Origin: CALARM01 sp964431735
Lineage (GTDB): Bacteria; Vulcanimicrobiota; SpSt-956; JAKJGF01
Assembly (NCBI GenBank): GCA_964431735.1
Contig: CAYSLJ010000011.1
Location: 1-64,000 of the forward strand
Length of the DNA: 64,000 nucleotides
Direction of reading: 5' to 3'
Shown here: piece after piece, positions 16,786 to 24,557 of the stretch
How the letters are laid out: every line of letters starts with the position of its first letter
Position numbering within the stretch: position 1 is the first letter of the stretch
Notes under the pieces: generated by a model
What the model saw: only the letters and a program-made list of their open reading frames with translations
What the model was told of the DNA's origin: nothing
Databases searched by the model: none
Made by a program: the position numbers and the translations under genes

Positions 16786-17454
16786 TTACTGATTAATAAA
16801 AACGGAAACATTATTTGACTTATAATTGGCACAGACCAGATCTACCTGATGATCATCATTAAAATCACCTGTATCCAGAGAAAGAGGCCCTTCTGCTATA
16901 TGCAGATTGCCTGCGGCCTGAAATGTACCGTCTCCCCTGCCGGTTAATATATAAATATCATTTGATTTATAATTTGCCACTGCAATATCCAGTATCATAT
17001 CATTATTAAAATCTCCAGAAGTGAGACCTGACGGTTCTTCTCCTGCCTGATATGTTCCGCTCTGATGAAAATATCCATCGCCGCCGCCGGACAAAACTGT
17101 TACATTATTAGAGCCTTTATTGGCTACTGCCAGATCTGCATGTCCATCTTTATTGAAATCTGCTGTTATAATAGCTCCAGGTTCTTCTCCGACAGCAAAA
17201 ATTTTCTGGGGCTGAAAGGTATTATCGCCGTTTCCAAGTAAAATAGAAACATTGTTATCCTTTTCATTTGTAACGGCAAGATCGGGAAATTTATCCCTGT
17301 TAAAATCACCTGTCACAATAGAGGAAGGTTTTTTCCCTGCCATAAAATTAAGGCCAATCAGAACCGGCTTACTTCCGGCTACAGAGGTAATTATGGAACT
17401 TGCAAGACATCCTGCAATAAAAATTACTATCATTTTTAATTTCAAGTCAATCAC
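16786..17454 (-). CDS. Exported FG-GAP/VCBS repeat protein
   Basis: A 222-residue protein with an N-terminal signal/TM segment (residues ~8-27). Four blade-like repeats follow, each with a calcium-type loop such as DFNRDKFPDLAV, DFNKDGHADLAV, DFNNDMILDIAV and DFNDDHQVDLVC. FG-GAP/VCBS repeats form extracellular beta-propellers used in adhesion or carbohydrate binding. Only four blades are present, so it may be a partial propeller or oligomerise. The start is GTG 17454 with GGGAGA directly before it, supplied by repeat-like DNA. It is divergent from the SCIFF operon. Confidence 0.75.
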   Translation of the reverse strand: MIDLKLKMIVIFIAGCLASSIITSVAGSKPVLIGLNFMAGKKPSSIVTGDFNRDKFPDLAVTNEKDNNVSILLGNGDNTFQPQKIFAVGEEPGAIITADFNKDGHADLAVANKGSNNVTVLSGGGDGYFHQSGTYQAGEEPSGLTSGDFNNDMILDIAVANYKSNDIYILTGRGDGTFQAAGNLHIAEGPLSLDTGDFNDDHQVDLVCANYKSNNVSVFINQ

Positions 17455-17487
17455 TCTCCCGTAATCGTTATAAGTAATGCATAATAC

Positions 17488-17522
17488 TTTTACGCGTCAC
17501 GTGTCACGCGTTACGTGTTACG
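17488..17522. repeat. CGTNACG-type heptad array (5 units)
   Basis: TTTTACG, CGTCACG, TGTCACG, CGTTACG, TGTTACG in register. It lies upstream of the SCIFF promoter and of the divergent FG-GAP gene. Confidence 0.8.
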
Positions 17523-17563
17523 TATTATTTTTCTAGTTCCCCCGTTTTTCTCCTTCAAAAGTA

Positions 17564-17592
17564 TTGACAAAAAAACTTTCTGAGAATATTAT
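17564..17592 (+). promoter_or_regulatory. Sigma-70/A-type promoter of the SCIFF operon
   Basis: TTGACA at 17564-17569, a 17-base spacer and TATTAT at 17587-17592, close to the consensus. The predicted transcript start near 17599 leaves a ~30-base leader with AAAGGAGG at 17610-17617 before the SCIFF ATG at 17630. Confidence 0.85.
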
Positions 17593-17629
17593 ATGTAAAG
17601 TATTTTACTAAAGGAGGTTTTCTTTTATT

Positions 17630-17788
17630 ATGAAAGAAAAAGAAACTTGCAAACATATAGAAACAATAACGTTATCTGCCTATGGAAAAATGATGGAAGG
17701 CGGCTGTGGAGAATGTAAAACTTCCTGTCAGTCTGCCTGTAAAACTTCCTGCACCGTAAGCAACCAGGAATGTGAAAACCGGGGCTAA
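17630..17788 (+). CDS. SCIFF ranthipeptide precursor (six cysteines in forty-five)
   Basis: A 52-residue precursor of a thioether-bridged (sulfur-to-non-alpha-carbon) ribosomal peptide. Six C-terminal cysteines at 26, 29, 33, 37, 41 and 48 lie in the hallmark run CKTSCQSACKTSCTV followed by NQEC, nearly identical to clostridial SCIFF peptides. An extra Cys7 lies in the leader. Thr/Ser residues between the cysteines are the usual cross-link acceptors. It has AAAGGAGG 13 bases before ATG and a strong promoter (17564-17592). The maturase starts three bases after its stop. It was found by reading the gap, being too short for a usual gene call. SCIFF peptides are near-universal in Clostridia but their biological role is unknown. 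Confidence 0.93.
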   Translation: MKEKETCKHIETITLSAYGKMMEGGCGECKTSCQSACKTSCTVSNQECENRG

Positions 17789-17791
17789 ACC

Positions 17792-19237
17792 GTGGATATA
17801 CATAAATTTAAGGTAAAAGATATAAAGCTCCTGCTTGATGTAAATTCAGGAGCTTTACATATTATTGATGACATAACATGGGATATTCTGGATATTCTGT
17901 CCGTCCATATAAGGCAATTTAAAGACAGATATGCAGGCCAATTTATTTCTGAAGATGAGAAGGATATTCTGGATAATTCCTCAGAAAATATTGTAAGTCA
18001 GCTAAAAGACAGATATTCCATAGAATCTATTATTGAAGCACAGAAGGAACTTCAACATCTAAAAGATAAAGGGCTTTTATTTACTCGTCCCGCAAAATTT
18101 CCTCAACCTTCAGAGGAAGATGGGTTACCTGTAAAAGCCCTTTGCCTTCATATTTCCCATGACTGCAATCTTCGATGCCGCTACTGTTTTGCAAAAACAG
18201 GAGGATTCGGAAGAAATCGTTCCCACATGCCGGCAGAAGTGGCAGCAAAATCTATGGATTTTATAGCAGAACATTCAGGAACGAGAAGAAATTTGGAAAT
18301 AGACTTTTTCGGCGGAGAACCGCTCATGAATTTTTCCGCAGTAAAGGCGGCAATAAACAGAGCCCATGAAATAGGAATAGAAAAAGAAAAAAATTTCAGA
18401 TTTACTCTTACGACAAATTCTATTTTACTTACAGATGAAATAATCGACTATTTGAACAGGGAAAATATAAGTCTTATATTAAGTCTTGACGGTCCCCCGG
18501 AAATAAACGATCTTATGAGGGTTCATATTGACGGAAGGGGAACCTATCATGAGGTGTTGCCTAAAATCAAAAAAGCTATAGAAAAAAGGGCAGGGAAAAA
18601 CTACTATATAAGAGGAACTTATACTAAAAAGAGTCTGAATTTTTCAGATATAGTTCTCCACCTTGCAGATCAGGGTTTTCAGAATATATCTCTTGAGCCG
18701 GTAGTATCGGTTGACAGGGATTATTCCATAGAAACATCTGATATACCTGTTCTTTATGAAGAATATGATAAACTTGCCGGAGCATATATTGAAAGAATAA
18801 AATCAGGGAAACCGTTTAACTTTTTTCACTTCAACCTGGAAATCTTCAAAGGGCCATGCCTGCTGAGACGGCTTAAAGGGTGTGGAGCAGGTACAGAATA
18901 TCTTGCCGTAACACCTGAAGGACACCTCTATCCATGCCACCAGCTTGTTAATTATGAAGATTTTAAAATAGGCGATCTGCAGAATGGAATAAAGAGAGAA
19001 GATATAAGAAAAAATTTCCATAAAATGACGATTTTCGAGAAAGAAAACTGTCCTGAGTGCTGGGCGAGATTTTTCTGTTCAGGCGGATGTTATGCCAATG
19101 CCTACTCTATAAATAAAGATATAAAAATACCTGATGAAACAGGCTGTGCTCTTCAGAAGAAAAGAATTGAATGTGCCATGGCGATTCAGGCTATATTAAA
19201 GAAAGAAAAGATTACATGGAGACAGGAATTTTTATAA
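17792..19237 (+). CDS. SCIFF peptide radical-SAM maturase (thioether-forming)
   Basis: A 481-residue radical-SAM/SPASM enzyme that should install Cys-to-Thr thioethers in the upstream peptide. Residues 1-100 look like the RiPP recognition element that binds the leader. The [4Fe-4S]-SAM motif CNLRCRYC has Cys125, 129 and 132, followed by GGEPLMNF. The C-terminal SPASM region carries the auxiliary-cluster cysteines (CLLRRLKGCG, LYPCHQL, CPECWARFFCSGGC, then a final C). The start is GTG at 17792, three bases after the peptide stop, so translation is probably coupled. An exact pairing with a SCIFF peptide makes this assignment strong. Confidence 0.95.
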   Translation: MDIHKFKVKDIKLLLDVNSGALHIIDDITWDILDILSVHIRQFKDRYAGQFISEDEKDILDNSSENIVSQLKDRYSIESIIEAQKELQHLKDKGLLFTRPAKFPQPSEEDGLPVKALCLHISHDCNLRCRYCFAKTGGFGRNRSHMPAEVAAKSMDFIAEHSGTRRNLEIDFFGGEPLMNFSAVKAAINRAHEIGIEKEKNFRFTLTTNSILLTDEIIDYLNRENISLILSLDGPPEINDLMRVHIDGRGTYHEVLPKIKKAIEKRAGKNYYIRGTYTKKSLNFSDIVLHLADQGFQNISLEPVVSVDRDYSIETSDIPVLYEEYDKLAGAYIERIKSGKPFNFFHFNLEIFKGPCLLRRLKGCGAGTEYLAVTPEGHLYPCHQLVNYEDFKIGDLQNGIKREDIRKNFHKMTIFEKENCPECWARFFCSGGCYANAYSINKDIKIPDETGCALQKKRIECAMAIQAILKKEKITWRQEFL

Positions 19238-19319
19238 TTACCTGACCGGGATATTCAGGATTTAAGAATAGCAGGATTTTATATCTGACAGGCTTAAAAA
19301 TGCCATCTTTTAATGGAAG

Positions 19320-20567
19320 GTGCAGAAGTTGAATAAAATTATAATTTCAGCTATTATCTTTTTCCTCATGACTCAGATAATAATTGCTTTCCCGGGAGAA
19401 GAACTGAACCTGAAGGCAGAAGATTATTTTACGGCAGAACAGATCAATCTGGCTCAGAATTACAGAATACCAAAGTACTGGTTCTTTGTTCTGGAAACGT
19501 TGCTTTCTGTTATATTTCTGGTTTTATTTTTTCTGACACCTCTCAACAGAGTGGCGGCAGAATTCAGTAATAACATAGCAGGAAAGCATGTGTGGCTTGC
19601 ACCATCTTTATATGCATCGTATCTGATCATTCTCTGGAATATTATTATCTTTCCCCTCCATCTTTATACAGGTTTTATATATGAACACAAATTTTCCCTG
19701 TCAAACCAGATATTTTCTGACTGGATAAAAAGATATTTACTGGCAGAATTTCTGACTGCTGCAGTATTTATTATAGGTATAACAGTGTTCTATTTATTAA
19801 TAAGAACATTCCCTTCCCACTGGTGGATTTTAGCCGGCACAGGTTTTTCCACATTTGTCATATTAAGTGCCTTTGCCATGCCAGTATTAATCCTCCCTCT
19901 TTTTAACAAATTTACTCCTATGCCGGAAGGAGAATTACGACAGAAAACTATAGAACTGGTAAAAAAAGCAGGTATTAATGTCAAAGATATATATATTATG
20001 GACGCAAGCAGTCAGACTAAAAAAGGGAATGCCTATTTTATAGGCCTGGGCAGTACTACAAGAATAATTTTATATGATACATTAAAAGACTATTCTATTG
20101 ATGAAACACTTGCCATAATAGCTCATGAAGCAGGACACTGGAAATACCATCACATCATTAAAGGTATTGGAATGTGCATCATTGCCGGTTTCTGCTTTTT
20201 ATTTTTTCTTTATATGCTATTAACCAGCATGGGCCATATATTAAACATTTCTTCCCGAACAGATATAAAAGCATTGCCTCTAATAATATTATTATTCATA
20301 ATTATTAATTTATTTTCTCTGCCGGTGCAGAATATGATATCCCGCCATTTTGAGAGGCAGGCAGATATGACTGCTCTGGAACTCACAGAAAATCCTTCTG
20401 CATGTGTAAAGCTGGATCAAAGACTGGCAGCACAAAATCTTTCGGAAATAACACCGAATAAATTCCTTGCATGGGCTCTGTACAGTCATCCTCCAGTAAT
20501 GGAAAGAATCGCAATGGCAGAAGGTTATAAAAAAGTAGAGATACCAGGCGGCCATGACAGAGATTGA
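19320..20567 (+). CDS. M48-family (Ste24/CAAX type 1) membrane metalloprotease
   Basis: A 415-residue integral membrane zinc protease. It has about seven hydrophobic segments, the zinc motif HEAGH at 269-273 (IIAHEAGHWKYHH) and a third ligand Glu in FERQADMTALE near 344. This architecture matches Ste24-type proteases, which cleave within or near membranes. It follows the SCIFF maturase by 82 bases on the same strand, so a role in peptide processing is possible but unproven. The start is GTG 19320 with no room for a ribosome site. TTG 19329 sits eight bases after GGAAGG and may be the true start. The gene ends next to a MITE-like element. Confidence 0.9.
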   Translation: MQKLNKIIISAIIFFLMTQIIIAFPGEELNLKAEDYFTAEQINLAQNYRIPKYWFFVLETLLSVIFLVLFFLTPLNRVAAEFSNNIAGKHVWLAPSLYASYLIILWNIIIFPLHLYTGFIYEHKFSLSNQIFSDWIKRYLLAEFLTAAVFIIGITVFYLLIRTFPSHWWILAGTGFSTFVILSAFAMPVLILPLFNKFTPMPEGELRQKTIELVKKAGINVKDIYIMDASSQTKKGNAYFIGLGSTTRIILYDTLKDYSIDETLAIIAHEAGHWKYHHIIKGIGMCIIAGFCFLFFLYMLLTSMGHILNISSRTDIKALPLIILLFIIINLFSLPVQNMISRHFERQADMTALELTENPSACVKLDQRLAAQNLSEITPNKFLAWALYSHPPVMERIAMAEGYKKVEIPGGHDRD

Positions 20568-20585
20568 GTATTCTATAAAATAATT

Positions 20586-20723
20586 GTAATCGTTCAGCAG
20601 TTAGCTATCAGCTATCAGCTAAAACTTACAGAGCCTGACTGTGTAAATCAGTCTGAAAAAATATTTAACGACATTTATTATGTAATTCCTGTAAAAGCTG
20701 TCTGCTGATAGCTGAACGCTTAC
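20586..20723. repeat. MITE-like element, full copy
   Basis: 138 bases with inverted ends GTAATCGTTCAGC and GCTGAACGCTTAC. Just inside are GCTATCA/TGATAGC heptads. The middle (GACATTTATTATGTAATTCC) is shared with the copies at 261-376 and 45574-45676. It fills almost the whole gap between the M48 protease and the lipoprotein gene. Confidence 0.75.
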
Positions 20724-20730
20724 AAATAAT

Positions 20731-21213
20731 TTAACGTAAATCAACGCTTATACTATTCAGACCAAGTTTAATTAATTTTCTATATTCGACAACTTTCCCT
20801 TTTATTTCTTCTATTTTCTTATTTTTCTCTTTCTCATCTTTTATATCAAGAATAGCCATAGAACCTTCTACCGCCTCAACAGACAGTTGAAATCCTTTTA
20901 TAAAATTCTGATGTTCATCTGTATAATCTCCTGGAGGGACAATAGCTTCCAGATCTTTTTTAAATTGAAGAAGACTGTCTCTGGATTTTTCAAAAGTTTT
21001 CTTTGCTTCCTCGCAGGACATGTTCTTTTCTGATACATCTGTAGTCAGAGTAATGTAATTATCCACTTCTTCCTGCTGTTGTTTTATTACAGCTGTCACA
21101 CTGGAAACATAGTTAGTTTTTTTATATACATCAAAACTGCATCCACAGGTACATATAATAATAGCCATCATTGGCAGTAAAATTATTTTCTGAAGAATAA
21201 CACGCTTACTCAT
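20731..21213 (-). CDS. Small lipoprotein, function unknown
   Basis: A 160-residue product with an N-terminal hydrophobic stretch ending in a Cys-rich lipobox-like region (ICTCGCSF, likely lipidated Cys at 23 or 25). The mature part is charged and helical, with no catalytic motif I recognise. The start is set at ATG 21213, which has AAAGGAGAAGA just upstream; the longer frame from 21234 would begin inside that site. It is transcribed on its own, flanked by repeats. It may be an envelope-anchored helical bundle; the function is not assigned. Confidence 0.65.
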   Translation of the reverse strand: MSKRVILQKIILLPMMAIIICTCGCSFDVYKKTNYVSSVTAVIKQQQEEVDNYITLTTDVSEKNMSCEEAKKTFEKSRDSLLQFKKDLEAIVPPGDYTDEHQNFIKGFQLSVEAVEGSMAILDIKDEKEKNKKIEEIKGKVVEYRKLIKLGLNSISVDLR

Positions 21214-21448
21214 ATTCTCTTCTCCTTTTTTCATAACATATCATTATAGTCAGTTTCATAACATAGTCAGTTTCATAACAATCCATAAATAACGACTTCG
21301 TAATGCGTGATGTGCAGGGATAAACGCATGACGAGAGTATATATTTTATGCTTCACTCAGTAAATCATTATTCATCTTCACTTCAGGAAATCCTTCTTAA
21401 AAATTAATAGTATCCTCTGCATAAACCTGGCAGTTTATACAAAATCAT

Positions 21449-22228
21449 CTACTTTTCTTCTTCTATTTTTACGCTGAGTAAAAGAGATTTACCTTCGGAA
21501 AAAAATTCATTTGCCTGTTTTGTGAGCTGTCTTATAAGCTCAATATGATATGGTGCAGGACTATCTATATACTTCCGAAAACCATTGCATACTTCTATAA
21601 GTAAATTAAATCCGTCAAGCATTAATTGATTGCTTCTCGTTATAGATGTATTATCCACCTTCGGGAGAGCAGAAAAAATTTTTATCTTTTTCTGGATATA
21701 ATTATCAATTTCGTCAACATAATAAACAGGAGGCTTCAAGGTTGCTTTACCGGAGACAAGAGCTTCTGTAAGAGTAACAATCTGGTTATATACAGGAGGA
21801 AAGGGAGATTGTATTCTTTCTCTGAGAGCTTCTTCAAGAAGAGCATTCCTTTCGGAAAGCTCCTGAAAATAATCTTCTTCACTCTCCCAGTTCTCATCAT
21901 CCTCTTCTTTCTCTCTGTCAACAAATTCTTCTTCTCCGTCTATTCCCATAGAATCTGCATCCATTTTTTGCTGCAAGCCGTCCTCGGCATGCTCAAAACC
22001 TGGCTCTTCATTTTCAGCAGCTACCTGAAAAGAATCACTGCCATCTCGTTTTGTAAGGCCTTCAAGAGGAGACTCTGTAGCTGCAAAGGATACATTTTTC
22101 TTAAGTTGAGACATGTGCCATGATGCTCCTGAGCCTGACGTTGTGCCAGACGGCTTTAATTGAGACATAATAAAAGGTACCGGCATTCCACCCTTCTGTC
22201 CTCCAGGTTTCTGTTCATTCCCGGCCAT
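21449..22228 (-). CDS. Acidic hypothetical protein
   Basis: A 259-residue protein with no signal peptide or TM segment. The N-terminus is Gly/Ser/Pro-rich and low-complexity, and repeats the short motif MSQLK twice. Residues ~75-125 are strongly acidic. The C-terminal ~130 residues are helical (VTLTEALVSG, YVDEIDNYIQKK and following). The start is set at ATG 22228 with GGAGGTGAG upstream, rather than the longer frame from 22273 that runs into repeat DNA. No family recognised. It lies upstream of the lipoprotein gene and downstream of the HAD gene, all on the minus strand. Confidence 0.6.
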   Translation of the reverse strand: MAGNEQKPGGQKGGMPVPFIMSQLKPSGTTSGSGASWHMSQLKKNVSFAATESPLEGLTKRDGSDSFQVAAENEEPGFEHAEDGLQQKMDADSMGIDGEEEFVDREKEEDDENWESEEDYFQELSERNALLEEALRERIQSPFPPVYNQIVTLTEALVSGKATLKPPVYYVDEIDNYIQKKIKIFSALPKVDNTSITRSNQLMLDGFNLLIEVCNGFRKYIDSPAPYHIELIRQLTKQANEFFSEGKSLLLSVKIEEEK

Positions 22229-22286
22229 AAAGCTCACCTCCGTATAATTCAGTTTCCAGTTATCAGCTACCAATTTTTATAAATTA

Positions 22287-22335
22287 CCGGTCACCGTTCA
22301 TCACCGGTTACTGCTCCCTGTTCACTGCTCACTGT
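22287..22335. repeat. TCACTGT-type heptad array (7 units)
   Basis: CCGGTCA, CCGTTCA, TCACCGG, TTACTGC, TCCCTGT, TCACTGC, TCACTGT in register. The last unit contains the stop codon of the HAD gene on the minus strand. Confidence 0.65.
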
Positions 22336-23207
22336 TTTCCGCTCTTCACTAAAATTATTTTCTCTAAATCTTCATCTTCATGAATAGCCTGATCGAATAA
22401 TTTGAGTCTGTAACAGAGTTTTTGAATTTTAGTAGGTTCTTTTACTTTAAGAAATATTGCAAGTGCAACTTCCCTCATAATATGTAAATCGGTAAGATCA
22501 TCCGTTATAATAGCTGTTCTCTGCGGTTCAAATACAAGCTTATTCCGATCAAACATTTCTTTTAAAATATATGTTTTCGTTCTGAATTTGACACCATTTA
22601 CATCTTTATTTTCATCACATATTACCTGAGTGCAGCCGGTCATTTTACCATCATCATTGTAGGTTTCCACAGTTCCTATAGAACCGAAAAAGCCATATTT
22701 ACCGGCGATATAACTGGCTGCATCATAGGAACTCATAGTAGCAAGGATTATTCTTTTCCCTTTTTTCTGAAGATTTAATATGGAATTAAGTAAATTATGC
22801 CTTATAATTTCCCCTTTTACACATCTATCCATCAGCTCATCATGCTCTTTAAGAGAAAAATTTCCGTCTACGAGATGATTAATTGCCATTAACATAGCCT
22901 CTCCAAGAGACAGAATGCCATTGGCAACGCGCCTCATAATAGAGTGTTCTATATAATCAGCTTTTTCTTTACCATAACACAGGATCAAAGCTTCTTTCCC
23001 TATATTGGTTGTAAGAAGAGTCCTGTCCATATCAAGTATAATATTATCTATTTCTGCAGGAGGTCTTTTAAGGTTTCTCCTCATTAAAAATATCAATGAC
23101 GAGGAAACTATATAATAAATCATTTTATTCCTCGGTATACGATTTTTACCTTCATAAAGAATTCTTAAAATCCTGGAGAAAGAGTTACTCTTTATTTCTT
23201 TTACCAA
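22329..23207 (-). CDS. HAD-superfamily phosphatase (SerB/HAD-IB like)
   Basis: A 292-residue protein with a HAD motif I DMDRTLL near residue 50. A helical cap follows, then motif II (IILATMSSYDAA) and a C-terminal motif with paired acidic residues (IITDDLTDLHIM). These features fit phosphoserine-phosphatase-like HAD-IB enzymes; the substrate is unknown. Residues ~28-38 form a short hydrophobic stretch (MIYYIVSSSLIFLM), suggesting membrane association. The start is TTG 23207 with AAGGA upstream; an ATG at codon 29 is the alternative. The last residues and stop are encoded by heptad-repeat DNA. It follows a small charged gene by 15 bases. Confidence 0.75.
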   Translation of the reverse strand: MVKEIKSNSFSRILRILYEGKNRIPRNKMIYYIVSSSLIFLMRRNLKRPPAEIDNIILDMDRTLLTTNIGKEALILCYGKEKADYIEHSIMRRVANGILSLGEAMLMAINHLVDGNFSLKEHDELMDRCVKGEIIRHNLLNSILNLQKKGKRIILATMSSYDAASYIAGKYGFFGSIGTVETYNDDGKMTGCTQVICDENKDVNGVKFRTKTYILKEMFDRNKLVFEPQRTAIITDDLTDLHIMREVALAIFLKVKEPTKIQKLCYRLKLFDQAIHEDEDLEKIILVKSGKQ

Positions 23208-23222
23208 TCCCCCACAATCCTT

Positions 23223-23402
23223 TCACCTTTTATATCTCTCGATAAATTCCCTTACAGTTTCCATTTTTTCCGGCCTTTCTAAAGGTTCTTCCAGTGTTTT
23301 TTCCAATTTTTCTTTTAACTCTTTATACTTAATAATTTCTTCACTTTTCTCCATATCTATTTTCTTTCCTGTTTTCTTTATCTTCTCCCTTAATTCATCC
23401 AC
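23223..23402 (-). CDS. Small charged helical protein
   Basis: A 59-residue frame starting at GTG 23402, with AAGGTG eight bases upstream. It is nearly half Lys/Glu and predicted fully helical (KYKELKEKLEKTLEEP in the middle, REFIERYKR at the end). It ends 15 bases before the HAD phosphatase start on the same strand, as in an operon. No family recognised. Support is the ribosome site, the amphipathic composition and the spacing; it could still be chance. Confidence 0.5.
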   Translation of the reverse strand: MDELREKIKKTGKKIDMEKSEEIIKYKELKEKLEKTLEEPLERPEKMETVREFIERYKR

Positions 23403-23630
23403 TGAAATTCACCTTCTATCTATTCGGTAAAAATATTTTATCTTCTCAATCAAATTTTATATGTTATAATAAAATCCGGAAACAACTTCACTCATCAGTT
23501 TATTGCTGACTGCTGAAGGCTATATTATTTTACCAGATAAGAAGTTTTCTGTCTATCTTTTTTCATAGAAGGATTTATAACGGTAAAGGAGAAATTCCAT
23601 TTTAAGTAATCTTTGGTGGAGGTGATTTTT

Positions 23631-24557
23631 ATGGTAATAAAAAACATGTCGGAACTACTTGAGCAGGCAAGAAAAAGTAAAAAGAAAACCATTGGTGTTG
23701 TAGCAGCCGAGGATGACGATGTGCTGGGTGCTATAAAAATAGCTATTTCCGAAAATATTGCCAGGGCAATACTGGTAGGAAACAGGCAAAAGATAGAAGA
23801 AATTTCAGAAAAAATAGAATTGAAACCCGATATTGAAATAATAAATGAACCTGTTCCGCAAAAAGCTGCTCTACAGGCACTTGATTTATTTCACAGAGGC
23901 AGAGTGGATCTTTTAATGAAAGGCGATATTCCTACGGGAACCTTCTTAAAAGCCCTGTTAAACAAGGAAAATGGTATAAAAAAAGATAAAATTTTAAGCC
24001 ATGTAGGAGTTTTTGAAGTAGATGGAGTAAATAAATTAATGTATCTGTCCGATGTGGCAATAAATATTAAACCCGGTATAGAAGAAAAAGTAGATATCTG
24101 TAAAAATGCCATATATGTAGCCCATTGCCTGGGGAATATGTTACCCAATGTGGCTCTTATCACACCTTTTGAGAGAGTAGATCTTTCATCTATACCATCA
24201 AGTGTTGATGCCGCACTGATTTCAAAAATGGGAGATTGCGGTCAGATAAAGGGGGCAAATATAGAAGGCCCCATATCACTGGATCTGGCTATCTCCCATA
24301 AAGCTGCAAGAATAAAAGGTTATGAAAGACCTATGGCAGGAGAAGCTGATATATTTATAGTTCCCGATATAGATGCAGGAAATGTATTCTATAAAGGACT
24401 TATTTATTTCGCAAGAGCAAAAATGGCCGGCATAGTAATAGGAGCACAGGCTCCTGTTATATTAACATCCCGTTCCGACTCTGAAGAAAATAAATTACTA
24501 TCTATCGCTCTATCGATTGTTATAAGGGAGGTGGAATTAACATGTTCAAGACAATGA
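23631..24557 (+). CDS. Phosphate butyryl/acetyltransferase family protein (Ptb-like), first copy
   Basis: A 308-residue PTA/PTB enzyme, expected to swap CoA for phosphate on a short acyl-CoA to give an acyl phosphate for ATP formation. Typical blocks are visible: LLMKGDIPTGTFLKALL, SHVGVFEV, SDVAINIKP, EGPISLDLAIS and GEADIFIVPDIDAGN. The start is ATG 23631 with GGTGGAGGTG upstream; a TTG 18 bases earlier lies inside that site. It overlaps the next gene, a paralogue, by 16 bases. No acyl kinase gene (buk/ack) follows. Acyl specificity cannot be read from sequence; butyryl is favoured by family resemblance. Confidence 0.85.
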   Translation: MVIKNMSELLEQARKSKKKTIGVVAAEDDDVLGAIKIAISENIARAILVGNRQKIEEISEKIELKPDIEIINEPVPQKAALQALDLFHRGRVDLLMKGDIPTGTFLKALLNKENGIKKDKILSHVGVFEVDGVNKLMYLSDVAINIKPGIEEKVDICKNAIYVAHCLGNMLPNVALITPFERVDLSSIPSSVDAALISKMGDCGQIKGANIEGPISLDLAISHKAARIKGYERPMAGEADIFIVPDIDAGNVFYKGLIYFARAKMAGIVIGAQAPVILTSRSDSEENKLLSIALSIVIREVELTCSRQ

